Positions 44,067 to 52,340 of a stretch of DNA of 64,000 nucleotides are shown in pieces. The stretch is from Polyangium fumosum. Its GTDB lineage: Bacteria; Myxococcota_A; Polyangia; Polyangiales; Polyangiaceae. The notes beneath the pieces are model-generated. The model was not told the DNA's origin. It worked only from the letters and a program-made list of their open reading frames with translations, and did not search any database. The stretch spans positions 1 through 64,000 of the forward strand of contig NZ_SSMQ01000028.1 in NCBI RefSeq assembly GCF_005144585.1, written 5' to 3'. Numbering within the stretch: position 1 is the stretch's first letter; each line of letters opens with the position of its first letter. A program made the translations under genes and the position numbers.

Positions 44067-45298
44067 AGCGTTTCTTCGCGGCGCTCGTGGCGCTCGCGCT
44101 CGCGACCGGGGCGGGGCCTTCGCTCGCGGGCCCTGCGGACGTCGATTCCCCCGAGGCGCGCGCCTACTTCGAGACCGGCGCGCGTGAATACGAGAAGGGC
44201 AATTACGCGAACGCCGTCCGCGCCTTCGAGCAGGCTTACGCGCTCACGACGCGCCCCGGCCTCCTCTTCTCCATCGCGCAGGCCTACCGCAAGCAATACG
44301 GCAACGATGGCAAGCCGCAGAACCTGCGCCAGGCCGTGGATTATTATCGCCGGTACCTGGCCACGGACACGACGGGCAAGCGCCGCGGCGAGGCCGACGC
44401 GGGCATCAAGGACATCGAGGAGATCCTCTCGCGTTTGCCCCCCGAGGTGCAGAGCACACCCGCGCCCGAGGAGGCGCCCTCGACCCAGATCTCCATCACG
44501 ACGCAGGTCGAGGACGCGACGATTTCGATCGACGGCGCAGCGCCGCGGCCGCTCGAGGCGATCGACGTCACGCCGGGCAAACACAAAGTCCTGGTGCAGG
44601 CGCCCGGATATTTCCCCGAAGAGCGCGAAGTGCCGGCCAAGCAAGGCCAGATGACGGCGCTCGACGTGCCGCTGCGTGAAATGCCGGCGTACGTCTCGAT
44701 CACGGGCCCGGCCGGCGCCTCGGTCACGGTGGATGGTTTGCCCAAGGGCGCGTTGCCGCTCCAGGCGCCGCTCCAGATCGAGGCGGGCGTCCGGACCCTC
44801 CATGTGAGCCTGAACGGCTTCAATACGTTCACCACGGAGCTCGATCTCGGGCGCGGCAAGTCGGAGGACCTGAAGGCCACGCTCGACCGCACGCGACAAA
44901 GGATGACCTCGTTCGTCCTCATCGGCGGGGCGGCGACCTGCGTCGCCGGGGGCATCGTCATGGCGTTCCTCGCGGCCGATTCCGGCGAGGAGGCGAAGAA
45001 GCTCAACGAGAAGCGCAAAAAAGAGACGATCAGCGATACGGAGCTCGACGATTACCTGACGTATCGGGACGGGCAGACGGCGTTTCGCAACGGCGCGACG
45101 GCGGCGCTGAACGTGGCCGCCGGCTTTGGGGCCCTCGCGTTCTTGTTGTATTACTTCGACGAACCACGGCTCACCCCCCCGCGCAAGAAGGACGACAAGA
45201 AGCCCCAGAGCCCGGGTCCCTCGCGCCTGCGCGAGATCGCGGTCGTGCCCGCCGTCGGCCCCGGCCTCGTGGGCCTCTCGTTCGGCGCGCGCTTCTGA
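44063..45298 (+). CDS. TPR and PEGA-domain secreted/membrane protein
   Basis: 411 residues. Signal peptide (FFAALVALALATGAGPSLAG), then a TPR pair around ARAYFETGAREYEKGNYANA, then two PEGA-like modules (VEDATISIDGAAPRPL, ITGPAGASVTVDGLPKG). A C-terminal pair of hydrophobic segments (TSFVLIGGAATCVAGGIVMAF, then AAGFGALAFLLYYF) anchors it. The start lies in the ATGA overlap with the FG-GAP gene, so the three proteins are coupled. The same TPR/PEGA/membrane layout recurs in the protein at 51358-52269. Confidence 0.82.
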   Translation: MKRFFAALVALALATGAGPSLAGPADVDSPEARAYFETGAREYEKGNYANAVRAFEQAYALTTRPGLLFSIAQAYRKQYGNDGKPQNLRQAVDYYRRYLATDTTGKRRGEADAGIKDIEEILSRLPPEVQSTPAPEEAPSTQISITTQVEDATISIDGAAPRPLEAIDVTPGKHKVLVQAPGYFPEEREVPAKQGQMTALDVPLREMPAYVSITGPAGASVTVDGLPKGALPLQAPLQIEAGVRTLHVSLNGFNTFTTELDLGRGKSEDLKATLDRTRQRMTSFVLIGGAATCVAGGIVMAFLAADSGEEAKKLNEKRKKETISDTELDDYLTYRDGQTAFRNGATAALNVAAGFGALAFLLYYFDEPRLTPPRKKDDKKPQSPGPSRLREIAVVPAVGPGLVGLSFGARF

Positions 45299-45307
45299 TT
45301 CGCCCGC

Positions 45308-45985
45308 CTACCGCCGTTTCCGCCGCATCACCGCCGCCGCGACGAGCATCCCGATCATCGCGCCCATGCCTCCGAGGCTCCGGGCCGATCCCGGCGCCGC
45401 GGCGCACGTTCCGGGCTGGGTCGTGTTTCCGTCTCCGCTGAGGTCGGGCACCGAGCCGGGCGGCTCGCTGCATTGCGAAAGGTCGAGCTTGCAATCGTCC
45501 GTGCAGGCGAGCGGCCCTTCCCCCGCGCCTGCCTCGGCGCAATCGTTCACCAGGAAAAGATCCCCGTCGCACGCCTCGCCGGCTTCGAGTTTGCCGCTCC
45601 CGCAGACGGGCGGCGGATGCACGTCGGGGTCGCCGGGGTTGTACACGAACCCCTTCGGATCCGCGTCGCCCTTCGTCCAGGCGCAATCCGGGTCGCCGAG
45701 CTCCAGCCCGTTCGTCCAGCCGTCCCGATCCGAATCGAGCGGACAAAGCGCCGCCCAGTTCACGTTTTGCTCTTGCACCGGCACGGCGCCGACGAGATAG
45801 AGGCGTGCGTCACTGCCGAAATCCGTGTTGTAGCTGGCCTTCGTGTCGCCGTGGCAGTTCAAGCAGCCGTATTTGGTGCCGTTCGGAATGTCATTCACCC
45901 GGAATGGACGTGCGGATGCGGCCGTGGCGAAGACGAACGAGGCGAGACCGAGGAGGAGACCCAAAGATCGCGAAGGGAACGTCAT
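45308..45985 (-). CDS. CxxCH-containing MYXO-CTERM-like surface protein
   Basis: 225 residues. The signal peptide (LLLGLASFVFATAASA) is followed by CLNCHGD, a c-type-heme-binding CxxCH. The middle has two Cys-rich stretches (CPLDSDRDGWTNGLELGD, a Ca-binding-like dockerin loop, and CGSGKLEAGEACDG). The C-terminus has a Cys, a hydrophobic segment (GGMGAMIGMLVAAAVM) and a basic tail RRKRR, which is the MYXO-CTERM sorting-signal layout. A possible electron-transfer or surface-anchored role is inferred. It converges on the operon at 39584-45298. Confidence 0.75.
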   Translation of the reverse strand: MTFPSRSLGLLLGLASFVFATAASARPFRVNDIPNGTKYGCLNCHGDTKASYNTDFGSDARLYLVGAVPVQEQNVNWAALCPLDSDRDGWTNGLELGDPDCAWTKGDADPKGFVYNPGDPDVHPPPVCGSGKLEAGEACDGDLFLVNDCAEAGAGEGPLACTDDCKLDLSQCSEPPGSVPDLSGDGNTTQPGTCAAAPGSARSLGGMGAMIGMLVAAAVMRRKRR

Positions 45986-46070
45986 TCGCCGAGCCTAAGG
46001 ACCACGGGCCCGAGACGTCAAGCGCGTGGAGGTACGCAAGCTCTGCCCGGAACGTGTTATAGCTACGCCC

Positions 46071-47345
46071 ATGGTTCCCTGCCCTCGCCGCCCGGATCTC
46101 GCGCGCACGTCGGTCACCGCCGCCGTCCTCGCCGCGACCTGCGTCACGCTCGGCCTTGCCGTCGCCTGCACCCCGACCGAGCCACGAACGGGGCAATGGC
46201 AGCCGACGGAGGGAACCTTCGAGGACCCGCAGCCCGAGGGCACCACGAAGGCCACGTCGGAGCCCACGACGAAGCCGACGGGGAACAAGCCGCCGCCGCC
46301 GCCGCCGCCTCCGCCGCCGCCGCCGCCGCCGCCGCCGCCTCCTCCGCCGCCTCCTCCGCCGCCTCCTCCGCCGCCTCCTCCCCCGCCTCCTCCTCCGCCG
46401 CCCACCGCGACGATTGGCGTGACCGGTCCGAACTGCATCCTCAAAGGGTCGTCCCCGCTCGCGAAGGGCATCGTGCTTTACGACGCGCCCCAGGGCGGCC
46501 GCGCCATTGCGAGCTTCCAGGGCGGCTACGTCCCCCTGTCGATGAGCGAGGTCCCGCCGGATCCGGCCATTCAACGCTCGAAGATCACCACACGCACGAG
46601 CGAGCCTTCCTTCCGGCTCGAAGGCTACGTCGCGACAACCGCGATTCCGGTCTGGAGCGGCCGCGACATCCCGATCGTCTCGGGCAACGTGTGGATCGCG
46701 ACCGCGCAGAAGCTCAAGATTACCGGGGCAAAGCTCGGGTTCGTCACGGTCGAGATGCCCATTGCCGGCACGAATGGCCAGAACGCCACCGTCAGCGCGC
46801 CTTGTGACGCGCTCGCCTTGCAGCGCGGCACGCCCGTGCCCGTGGAGGTGCCCGGCAATGGCCGCGGCTACCTCGCCAAGGGCCAGGACATCGACATCCT
46901 CGACGGCCCCGCCGGCAACGTCGTCTACACGCTCCGCATGAGCGTCGCCGACATCAAGCTCTTCTGGAGCACCGAGACGAGCGGCTCGTTCGTCCACGGA
47001 AAGCTCCGCGCCGATCTCGCGATCGACGGCTGGATGCGCGGGTCCGATCTCACGGCCTTACCAAAGGGCGAGATGATGGATCAATACATCCCCCCCGAGA
47101 CGAGCGTCGCGGGCGCGCAGCTCGTCATGGATCCGCCGCCCCGCGTCGCCCGGGCCTCGAAGGACATCCCCATCCGCTTCCGGCGCGACGAAAAAGAGCG
47201 GCCGATCGGCGTCATCGAGGCCGGCGCCGAGCTCCTCGTGCTGGAGACCGTCGCCGGCTGGACGAACGTGCTGCCGAAATCGGTGTTTGCCCTGCCCGAC
47301 GAGAGCGGCGGCTTCTGGATCCCGGCCAGCGAGACGCCGCGCTGA
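46071..47345 (+). CDS. Lipoprotein with 38 consecutive prolines and SH3-like mature part
   Basis: 424 residues. The lipobox is LAVAC after an Ala-rich leader. A Thr/Pro/Lys linker contains an uninterrupted run of 38 Pro residues (46290-46403), encoded by CCG/CCT repeats. The mature part is Val/Ile/Gly-rich, with an acidic-basic alternation (NGRGYLAKGQDIDILDGPAG resembles a bacterial SH3 stretch) and ends GGFWIPASETPR. It resembles SH3-like cell-wall-associated proteins; the function is unknown. The start at 46071 (MVPCPRRP) is preferred over an upstream GTG. Confidence 0.7.
   Translation: MVPCPRRPDLARTSVTAAVLAATCVTLGLAVACTPTEPRTGQWQPTEGTFEDPQPEGTTKATSEPTTKPTGNKPPPPPPPPPPPPPPPPPPPPPPPPPPPPPPPPPPPPPPTATIGVTGPNCILKGSSPLAKGIVLYDAPQGGRAIASFQGGYVPLSMSEVPPDPAIQRSKITTRTSEPSFRLEGYVATTAIPVWSGRDIPIVSGNVWIATAQKLKITGAKLGFVTVEMPIAGTNGQNATVSAPCDALALQRGTPVPVEVPGNGRGYLAKGQDIDILDGPAGNVVYTLRMSVADIKLFWSTETSGSFVHGKLRADLAIDGWMRGSDLTALPKGEMMDQYIPPETSVAGAQLVMDPPPRVARASKDIPIRFRRDEKERPIGVIEAGAELLVLETVAGWTNVLPKSVFALPDESGGFWIPASETPR
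46290..46403 (+). repeat. Pro-codon microsatellite (CCG/CCT)n
   Basis: 114 bp of CCN codons, mostly CCG, CCT and CCC in short runs, encoding 38 prolines. Low-order repeats such as CCGCCTCCT occur several times. The tract is likely length-variable by slippage while always keeping frame, since the repeat is in units of three. Confidence 0.85.
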
Positions 47346-47975
47346 TCACGCCGCCACGACGTCCACCGTCGCCCCGGCCTCCTCCAGCAATCGCCGATAC
47401 CACGCCGCGGCCTCGCGTGCGCGGCCAGGAAACACGCGCGTGCCCCATACCACGCTCAACGTGCGCCGCGTCCCCGCGTGCGTCTTCGTGCGTTGCGCGT
47501 CCTTCACCCCGTTCGCCGACGGCCCCTCCGCGTCGAACAGGCAAAGCAGCCCGCCGAGATCGATCTCCTGCCCCGAGGCATTAAAGACATATTTCTCGCC
47601 CGGCTTCGCGATCCCAAGCCGGAGCGGCGGCGTCGCCCGGTCGAGATCGATCACGCTGATGGGCAACCCGCTGTGCAACGAGACGGCGTTGCACGTATCC
47701 ACGGCCGTGTTGATCGATCCGAGCGCGCCCTCGGCCACCGCGCGGACGAGGTACTCGGACGAGGGCTTGCCCCGCCCCGTCGGCTTGTACCCGCCGTGCC
47801 GCAAAAGATCCCGCACGGCCGAGCGGACCGCGTCGTCGGCCGCGAGCGGCGCCGCGGCGCCCGGCGTGAGCAGCACGCGGACGCTCTCCGGGACGGCGAT
47901 TTCGCCGAGCGGCGCGGGAAACGTGGTCGTGAAGGCGGCGGCCTCGAGCAGCGGGTGGGGATCGATCGTCAGCAT
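47346..47975 (-). CDS. Stand-alone B3/B4 (PheT-type tRNA-binding) domain protein
   Basis: 209 residues from the ATG at 47975 (an ATG at 47987 is the alternative). LLRHGGYKPTGRGKPSSEYL and INTAVDTCNAVSLHSG are the hallmarks of the B3/B4 domain of phenylalanyl-tRNA synthetase beta chains, here without the synthetase. Such stand-alone proteins may edit mischarged tRNA or bind it. It lies directly downstream of a palindrome cluster on the minus strand; the 47987 start would sit inside the first palindrome. It ends one base after the upstream lipoprotein gene. Confidence 0.75.
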   Translation of the reverse strand: MLTIDPHPLLEAAAFTTTFPAPLGEIAVPESVRVLLTPGAAAPLAADDAVRSAVRDLLRHGGYKPTGRGKPSSEYLVRAVAEGALGSINTAVDTCNAVSLHSGLPISVIDLDRATPPLRLGIAKPGEKYVFNASGQEIDLGGLLCLFDAEGPSANGVKDAQRTKTHAGTRRTLSVVWGTRVFPGRAREAAAWYRRLLEEAGATVDVVAA

Positions 47976-47985
47976 GGTCGGGCGC

Positions 47986-48031
47986 ATCCTAGAACATCGA
48001 GCGGTTCAAGAACCGCTCGATGTTCTAGGAT
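47986..48031. repeat. 46-bp palindrome, copy 1
   Basis: Two perfect 22-bp arms around AA (arms contain CTAGAACATCGAG and CTCGATGTTCTAG). A related 40-bp copy with one mismatch lies at 55923-55962. Two copies in one window suggest a dispersed REP-like family. Confidence 0.85.
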
Positions 48032-48042
48032 TCTTTCGTCCC

Positions 48043-48151
48043 GAGGGGGACGCCTCGCGTCCCCCTCTCGTCCGGGCAAAGCCCGGTCGATTCACCCCCC
48101 GAGGCGAGCTCGCTTCGCGATCTCGCAGAGCGCCGCACTGTTCGGCGCTCT
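48043..48151. repeat. Cluster of four further hairpins
   Basis: After the palindrome come GAGGGGGACGC-ctc-GCGTCCCCCTC (48043-48067), CCGGGC-aaa-GCCCGG (48072-48086), an imperfect 18-bp palindrome CGAGGCGAG/CTCGCTTCG (48100-48117) and AGAGCGCCG-n7-CGGCGCTCT (48127-48151). All lie in the 250-bp divergent region between the B3/B4 gene and the PLP lyase gene, where promoters for both must lie. Confidence 0.7.
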
Positions 48152-48226
48152 AGCCCGGCGCGCCCCGCTTGACACGAGGGGGCCGCCGCGTGCCTCATGG
48201 CCCCGGAAAACGACCGAGGAGGCACG

Positions 48227-49690
48227 ATGAAGATCCCCGCGAAGGGTCTCGGCACGGACGAGCTGTTCGGAAAACTCACCGCGTTCCGCGCCCACGACAT
48301 GCCCTGGCGCGACGGACGCACCTTCGCGTACGTCTACGATGCCGGGCCCGAGGCCGAGGCCGTCATTCACCGCGCCTACACCCTGTACCTCGGGGAAAAC
48401 GCGCTCGATCCCACCGTCTTTCCGAGCACGCTCGTGCTCGAAAACGACGTCGTCTCCATGGCCGCCGCGCACCTCGGCGGCGACGACGACGTCGCGGGCT
48501 CGTTCACGAGCGGCGGCACCGAGAGCATCCTGCTCGCCGTGAAGACCGCGCGCGACCACGCCCGCGAGGCGCGCGGCATTCGCGAGCCCGAGATCCTCGT
48601 CCCCGAGACGGCGCATGCCGCGTTTCACAAGGCCGCCCATTACCTCGACGTGAAGCTCGTCTCCGTGCCCGTCGACCGCGCGACCTTCAAGGCCGACGTC
48701 GCGGCCATGCGCGAGGCCATCGGCCCGAACACGATCCTGCTCGTCGGATCGGCTGTCTCCTACGCACACGGCGTCGTCGATCCGATTCGCGACCTCGGCG
48801 CGCTCGCGCTCGAAAAGAACCTCCTCCTCCACGTCGACGCGTGCATCGGCGGGTTTCTCCTGCCGTATTTCCGGCGCCTCGGCGCGCCCGTCCCCGATTT
48901 CGATTTCCAGGTCCCGGGCGTCACCAGCATCTCCATGGACTTCCACAAGTATGCCTTCGCCGCGAAGGGCGCGTCCGTGATCCTCCACAAGACGAAGGAT
49001 CTCCGGCGCCACCAGTTTTATGCCTGCGCGGGCTGGTCGGGTTACACCGTCGTCAACTCGACCGTGCAGAGCACGAAATCGGCCGGGCCGCTCGCCGCCT
49101 GCTGGGCCGTGCTCCACCACTTCGGCGACGCCGGCTACCTCGAAATCGCGCGCGGCATGCTGGCCGCGACGCGCAAGATCGTCGACGGCATCGCGGAGAT
49201 CCCGGGCCTCCGGCTCCTCGCGCGGCCCGAGATGAACCTCGTCGCCTTCACGTCCGACGAGGTCAGCGTCTTTCACGTCATCGACGAGATGAAGGCCCGC
49301 GGCTGGTTCGTCCAGCCGCAGCTCGGCTTTGGTTCGTCGAAAGAGAACATTCACCTCTCGCTCAACCCGAAGGCGCTTGGGCTCGCCGGCGATCTGCTCC
49401 GGGACCTCCGCGCCTGCGTGGAGATCGCCCGGACGCTCCCCCCGCCCGGCGGCGATCTTTCGGCGCTCCGCGGCGCGCTCGCCTCGCTCGACCTCACGAA
49501 GCTCGATCCGGCGGTGCTCGGCGGCATCCTGCGCGAGGCGATGGCGGCGACGGGCGTGGCCGGCGCAAACCTTCCCGATCGCATGGCCGCGGTGAGCGAG
49601 GTCCTGAACCACCTGCCGCCCCCGCTGCGCGAGCGGCTGCTCGTTGAATACATGAACGGCCTCTTCCAGACCCGCGTGGACGGACCCTGA
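48227..49690 (+). CDS. PLP-dependent decarboxylase/lyase (sphingosine-1-phosphate lyase-like)
   Basis: 487 residues. The group II decarboxylase-type PLP fold is visible: SFTSGGTESILLA, VPETAHAAFHKAA, LLLHVDACIGGF, and SMDFHKYAF with the PLP-binding Lys. The S1P-lyase-like branch has this exact order and the C-terminal MKARGWFVQPQL. It may cleave a sphingoid phosphate or a similar phospho-amine in membrane lipid turnover; sphingolipids are known in some myxobacteria. The ATG at 48227 has GAGGAGGCACG directly upstream, which decides it over an ATG at 48197. Confidence 0.88.
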   Translation: MKIPAKGLGTDELFGKLTAFRAHDMPWRDGRTFAYVYDAGPEAEAVIHRAYTLYLGENALDPTVFPSTLVLENDVVSMAAAHLGGDDDVAGSFTSGGTESILLAVKTARDHAREARGIREPEILVPETAHAAFHKAAHYLDVKLVSVPVDRATFKADVAAMREAIGPNTILLVGSAVSYAHGVVDPIRDLGALALEKNLLLHVDACIGGFLLPYFRRLGAPVPDFDFQVPGVTSISMDFHKYAFAAKGASVILHKTKDLRRHQFYACAGWSGYTVVNSTVQSTKSAGPLAACWAVLHHFGDAGYLEIARGMLAATRKIVDGIAEIPGLRLLARPEMNLVAFTSDEVSVFHVIDEMKARGWFVQPQLGFGSSKENIHLSLNPKALGLAGDLLRDLRACVEIARTLPPPGGDLSALRGALASLDLTKLDPAVLGGILREAMAATGVAGANLPDRMAAVSEVLNHLPPPLRERLLVEYMNGLFQTRVDGP

Positions 49691-49785
49691 TCCCTCGCTG
49701 CGCCGGAAATCTCGAAAACTGATCCGCCGGTGAACCCCGCCGTTCCCCGATTGCGACGAGCGAGCGCCTCCCCCACGAAGCGGGC

Positions 49786-50535
49786 ATGCAGCAGATGCTC
49801 CGCCGCCTCGGGCTCGTCGCATCCCTCGCCGCCGCCGCCGCGGGCTGCGGCCGGGACGAACACGTCCTCGCCGCGATCCGCCCCCTCGCCACCCAGAAAC
49901 GCCTCGCGCTCCCGGTCGAGGTCTACACGCTGAACATCCCCGACGATCTGCCCGGATTCGCCGTGCCCGGCCCGGACGGCGCGAAACCGAAAATGCTCTT
50001 TTTGCACGGGATGTGCTCGGCCGGCGTCGGGGACGTGCAGGCCTTCCAGTTCGCCGCGAGCGAACACGGCGGCATCCTCGCGGTCCGCGGCGACACGCCT
50101 TGCGACGGCGGCGGCGTCCTGCGCAAACATTCGCTCGACCTCGACAAACTCGACGCCCGCATCCGGGCCGCGTTCGAGGTCAGCGGCGGGGAGGCGAAGG
50201 ACCTCGTGCTGGTCGGCCACTCGCAGGGCGCTTATCTCGGCGAGCGGCTCGCCGAGCAATGGCCCGAGCGGTATTCGCGGCTCATCTTGATCGGCGCGCC
50301 CACGGAGCCCTCCGCGGCGCGGCTCCGGCACGTGCGCGGCGCGGTCATGGTGAGCGGCCAGTACGACGTGACGACGCGCATGAAGCAGGCCGCCGCGGAG
50401 CTCCAGGCAGCGGGAATCCCTTCCACGTACCTCGAAATGCCGGGCGCCAAGCACGGGCAGATGGGCGACGCCGAGCGGGTCTTCGGCCAGGCGTTCGCGT
50501 GGCTCGAAAAGAACGCGCTCCCGCGCAGGCCCTAG
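49786..50535 (+). CDS. Alpha/beta-hydrolase lipoprotein
   Basis: 249 residues. Lipobox AAAAGC (Cys about 21). MLFLHGMCSAG, GHSQGAYL with the nucleophile Ser, and KHGQMGDAER with a late His make an alpha/beta-hydrolase set; an acidic residue near VSGQYDVTT completes the triad. It probably acts in the periplasm on an ester or peptide substrate that is not known. It is followed by another lipoprotein gene about 40 bp downstream. Confidence 0.8.
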   Translation: MQQMLRRLGLVASLAAAAAGCGRDEHVLAAIRPLATQKRLALPVEVYTLNIPDDLPGFAVPGPDGAKPKMLFLHGMCSAGVGDVQAFQFAASEHGGILAVRGDTPCDGGGVLRKHSLDLDKLDARIRAAFEVSGGEAKDLVLVGHSQGAYLGERLAEQWPERYSRLILIGAPTEPSAARLRHVRGAVMVSGQYDVTTRMKQAAAELQAAGIPSTYLEMPGAKHGQMGDAERVFGQAFAWLEKNALPRRP

Positions 50536-50574
50536 CCGTAGATGAAACGCCTGGATCCGGGGTATCCTCGGTCC

Positions 50575-51351
50575 ATGGCTTCGAACAACCTGCTCGCCTT
50601 CGTGCTCGCTGCGTCCGGCGCCCTCCTCGCCCCCGCCTGTTACCTGACCTCTTCATTCGACGGCCTGACCGGCGCTCCGGACGGGGAAGCGGCGAGCGCG
50701 GCGAGCGCCAGCAGCGGCATGGGCGGCGCCGGGGGCACGGGCGGCGAGGGCGGCGGCGCGGGCGGCGACGGGGGCGCGGGCGGCGGCGTCAGCGCACCGG
50801 CGACGGGGATCCTCGACGACTTCGACCGCGCCGACGGTGTGCCCGGGGGCTCGTGGAAGCTCCGGTACCCGGGGGCGTACACGATTGACGGCGAGCGGCT
50901 CCAGACGGTCGGCAAGGACCCCGACGCGGCGATATGGGATCAGGTCTTTGGTCCCCGCCAGGAGGCGTACGTCACGATCGAGTCGATGGACGGGGACGAG
51001 ACGGAGATCGAGCTCGTCCTGCGCAACCAGGGGGACCCGAGCGAATGCGAGTCGGTCGTGGTGAGCTGGAACCGCTTCAATGCGGTTCCCGGGATCCACG
51101 TCGCGTATTGCACGGGCGGGGAGTGGACCACGGTGGGCGAGCCGGTCCCGTACACGCTCGTGGAAGGCGACACGTTCTGGGGGCGCGGCTACGAGGATGG
51201 CCGCATCGAGGCGTACGTGAACGGCAAGCTCCTCGGGACGTGGGACGTCTCGGGCGCGCCGATGGGGACCTCGGGCGGCCGGATCGGCGTGTTCACCTAT
51301 GGCATCCCGGACAAGGTCCGCTTCGAGGACTTCGGCGGCGGCTCTTTCTGA
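50575..51351 (+). CDS. Lipoprotein with LamG/concanavalin-like domain
   Basis: 258 residues. The signal has lipobox LLAPAC (Cys about 20). A Gly/Ala-rich linker precedes the mature domain starting near ILDDFDRADGVPGGSW, with EAYVTIESMDGDETEIELVL and RIEAYVNGKLLGTWDVSG, the pattern of a LamG/concanavalin A-like sandwich (family 16/glucanase-like fold without visible catalytic Glu pair). It may bind carbohydrate at the surface. The ATG at 50575 (MASNNLLAF) gives the normal signal peptide. Confidence 0.7.
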   Translation: MASNNLLAFVLAASGALLAPACYLTSSFDGLTGAPDGEAASAASASSGMGGAGGTGGEGGGAGGDGGAGGGVSAPATGILDDFDRADGVPGGSWKLRYPGAYTIDGERLQTVGKDPDAAIWDQVFGPRQEAYVTIESMDGDETEIELVLRNQGDPSECESVVVSWNRFNAVPGIHVAYCTGGEWTTVGEPVPYTLVEGDTFWGRGYEDGRIEAYVNGKLLGTWDVSGAPMGTSGGRIGVFTYGIPDKVRFEDFGGGSF

Positions 51352-51357
51352 GCGCGA

Positions 51358-52269
51358 TCAAAACGTGCCGACGAGCATCGCCGCGCCGCCGCCCGGCAGG
51401 GGCGCGACGACGGGGATCACGGCCGGGCGGCCGGCGGTCGCCTTCTTCTCGCCGCTGCCGCTCGTGAAAAACAGCGCCGTCGCGACGCCGAGCGACACGA
51501 CCCCGACGCCGAGCGACACGTCCGCGAGGAGCAGCTTCGTCTTCACGGCGTCGACGTCCGCCTCGGCGCAGCTCTGCGTCCGGCCACAACCGTCCCGGAG
51601 CCCCGCGAGATCGCCCTTCCCCGTGATCCCGAGATAAGCAAACGCCCCGAGCGACACGACCCCGAGGCCACCGAGCACGTACGACGCCACGCGTTTTCCA
51701 GACGTACCCGACGCCGCGGGCTCGTCCGGGCCTCCGTTCGGGGACGCTGGGGCCGCCGCGCCCTTCGCCTCCAGATCCACGGTGATCACGCGATTCTTTT
51801 CGCCGACACGCACGACGACCTGCCGCTCGACCGGCGCGGCGTTCGGCGCGACGAACCGCAGCGTATGCGGGCCGGGGTTCACCGCGATGGGCTGGCCGTC
51901 GAGGGTCTTCGTGAGGACGGTGCCGTCGAGCGTCACCTCGGCCGACACGACGTCGTTGCCCTGGGCGTCGCGCAGGCCGGGCACGATCGTCGGCAGGCTC
52001 GACTCGACGCGCGGAAGCATGGTGGCGCATTCGTCGCGCACGACGGCCGGGCAGGCCTCGGCGCTGCAGAAGACGAACTTGCCGCGCGCCTCGACCAGGC
52101 GGCCGGCTTTTTCGAGCTCCTGCCCCTCCTCGAACGCGGCCGCGCACTGGGCCTTGCGCGCTGGATCGGGCGGCGGGGCGGCGTGCGAGGGCGGGGCGGA
52201 GAGCGCCGCGAGCGCGAAGAAGGCGGCGGGGAGGACGCGCGGGGCGGAGAGGGCTCTCGACATGGGCAT
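51358..52269 (-). CDS. PEGA-domain membrane protein with N-terminal Cys-rich region
   Basis: 303 residues from MPMSRALS. Signal peptide (FFALAALSAPPSHAA), a TPR-like segment AFEEGQELEKAGRLVEARGKF with several Cys, then PEGA-like VSAEVTLDGTVLTK and a VVVRVGEKNRVI stretch. The C-terminal half has two hydrophobic segments (VLGGLGVVSLGAFAYLG, LLADVSLGVGVVSLGVATALFF). The layout matches that of the protein at 44063-45298 and is recurrent in myxobacteria. It converges on the lipoprotein gene before it. Confidence 0.75.
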   Translation of the reverse strand: MPMSRALSAPRVLPAAFFALAALSAPPSHAAPPPDPARKAQCAAAFEEGQELEKAGRLVEARGKFVFCSAEACPAVVRDECATMLPRVESSLPTIVPGLRDAQGNDVVSAEVTLDGTVLTKTLDGQPIAVNPGPHTLRFVAPNAAPVERQVVVRVGEKNRVITVDLEAKGAAAPASPNGGPDEPAASGTSGKRVASYVLGGLGVVSLGAFAYLGITGKGDLAGLRDGCGRTQSCAEADVDAVKTKLLLADVSLGVGVVSLGVATALFFTSGSGEKKATAGRPAVIPVVAPLPGGGAAMLVGTF

Positions 52270-52340
52270 GGCAATGCGGCTGAGCAGACCGAAGGAACAA
52301 CAGCTTGCGTGGGGCGTCAACCGCGGGCGGCATGCTCGTG

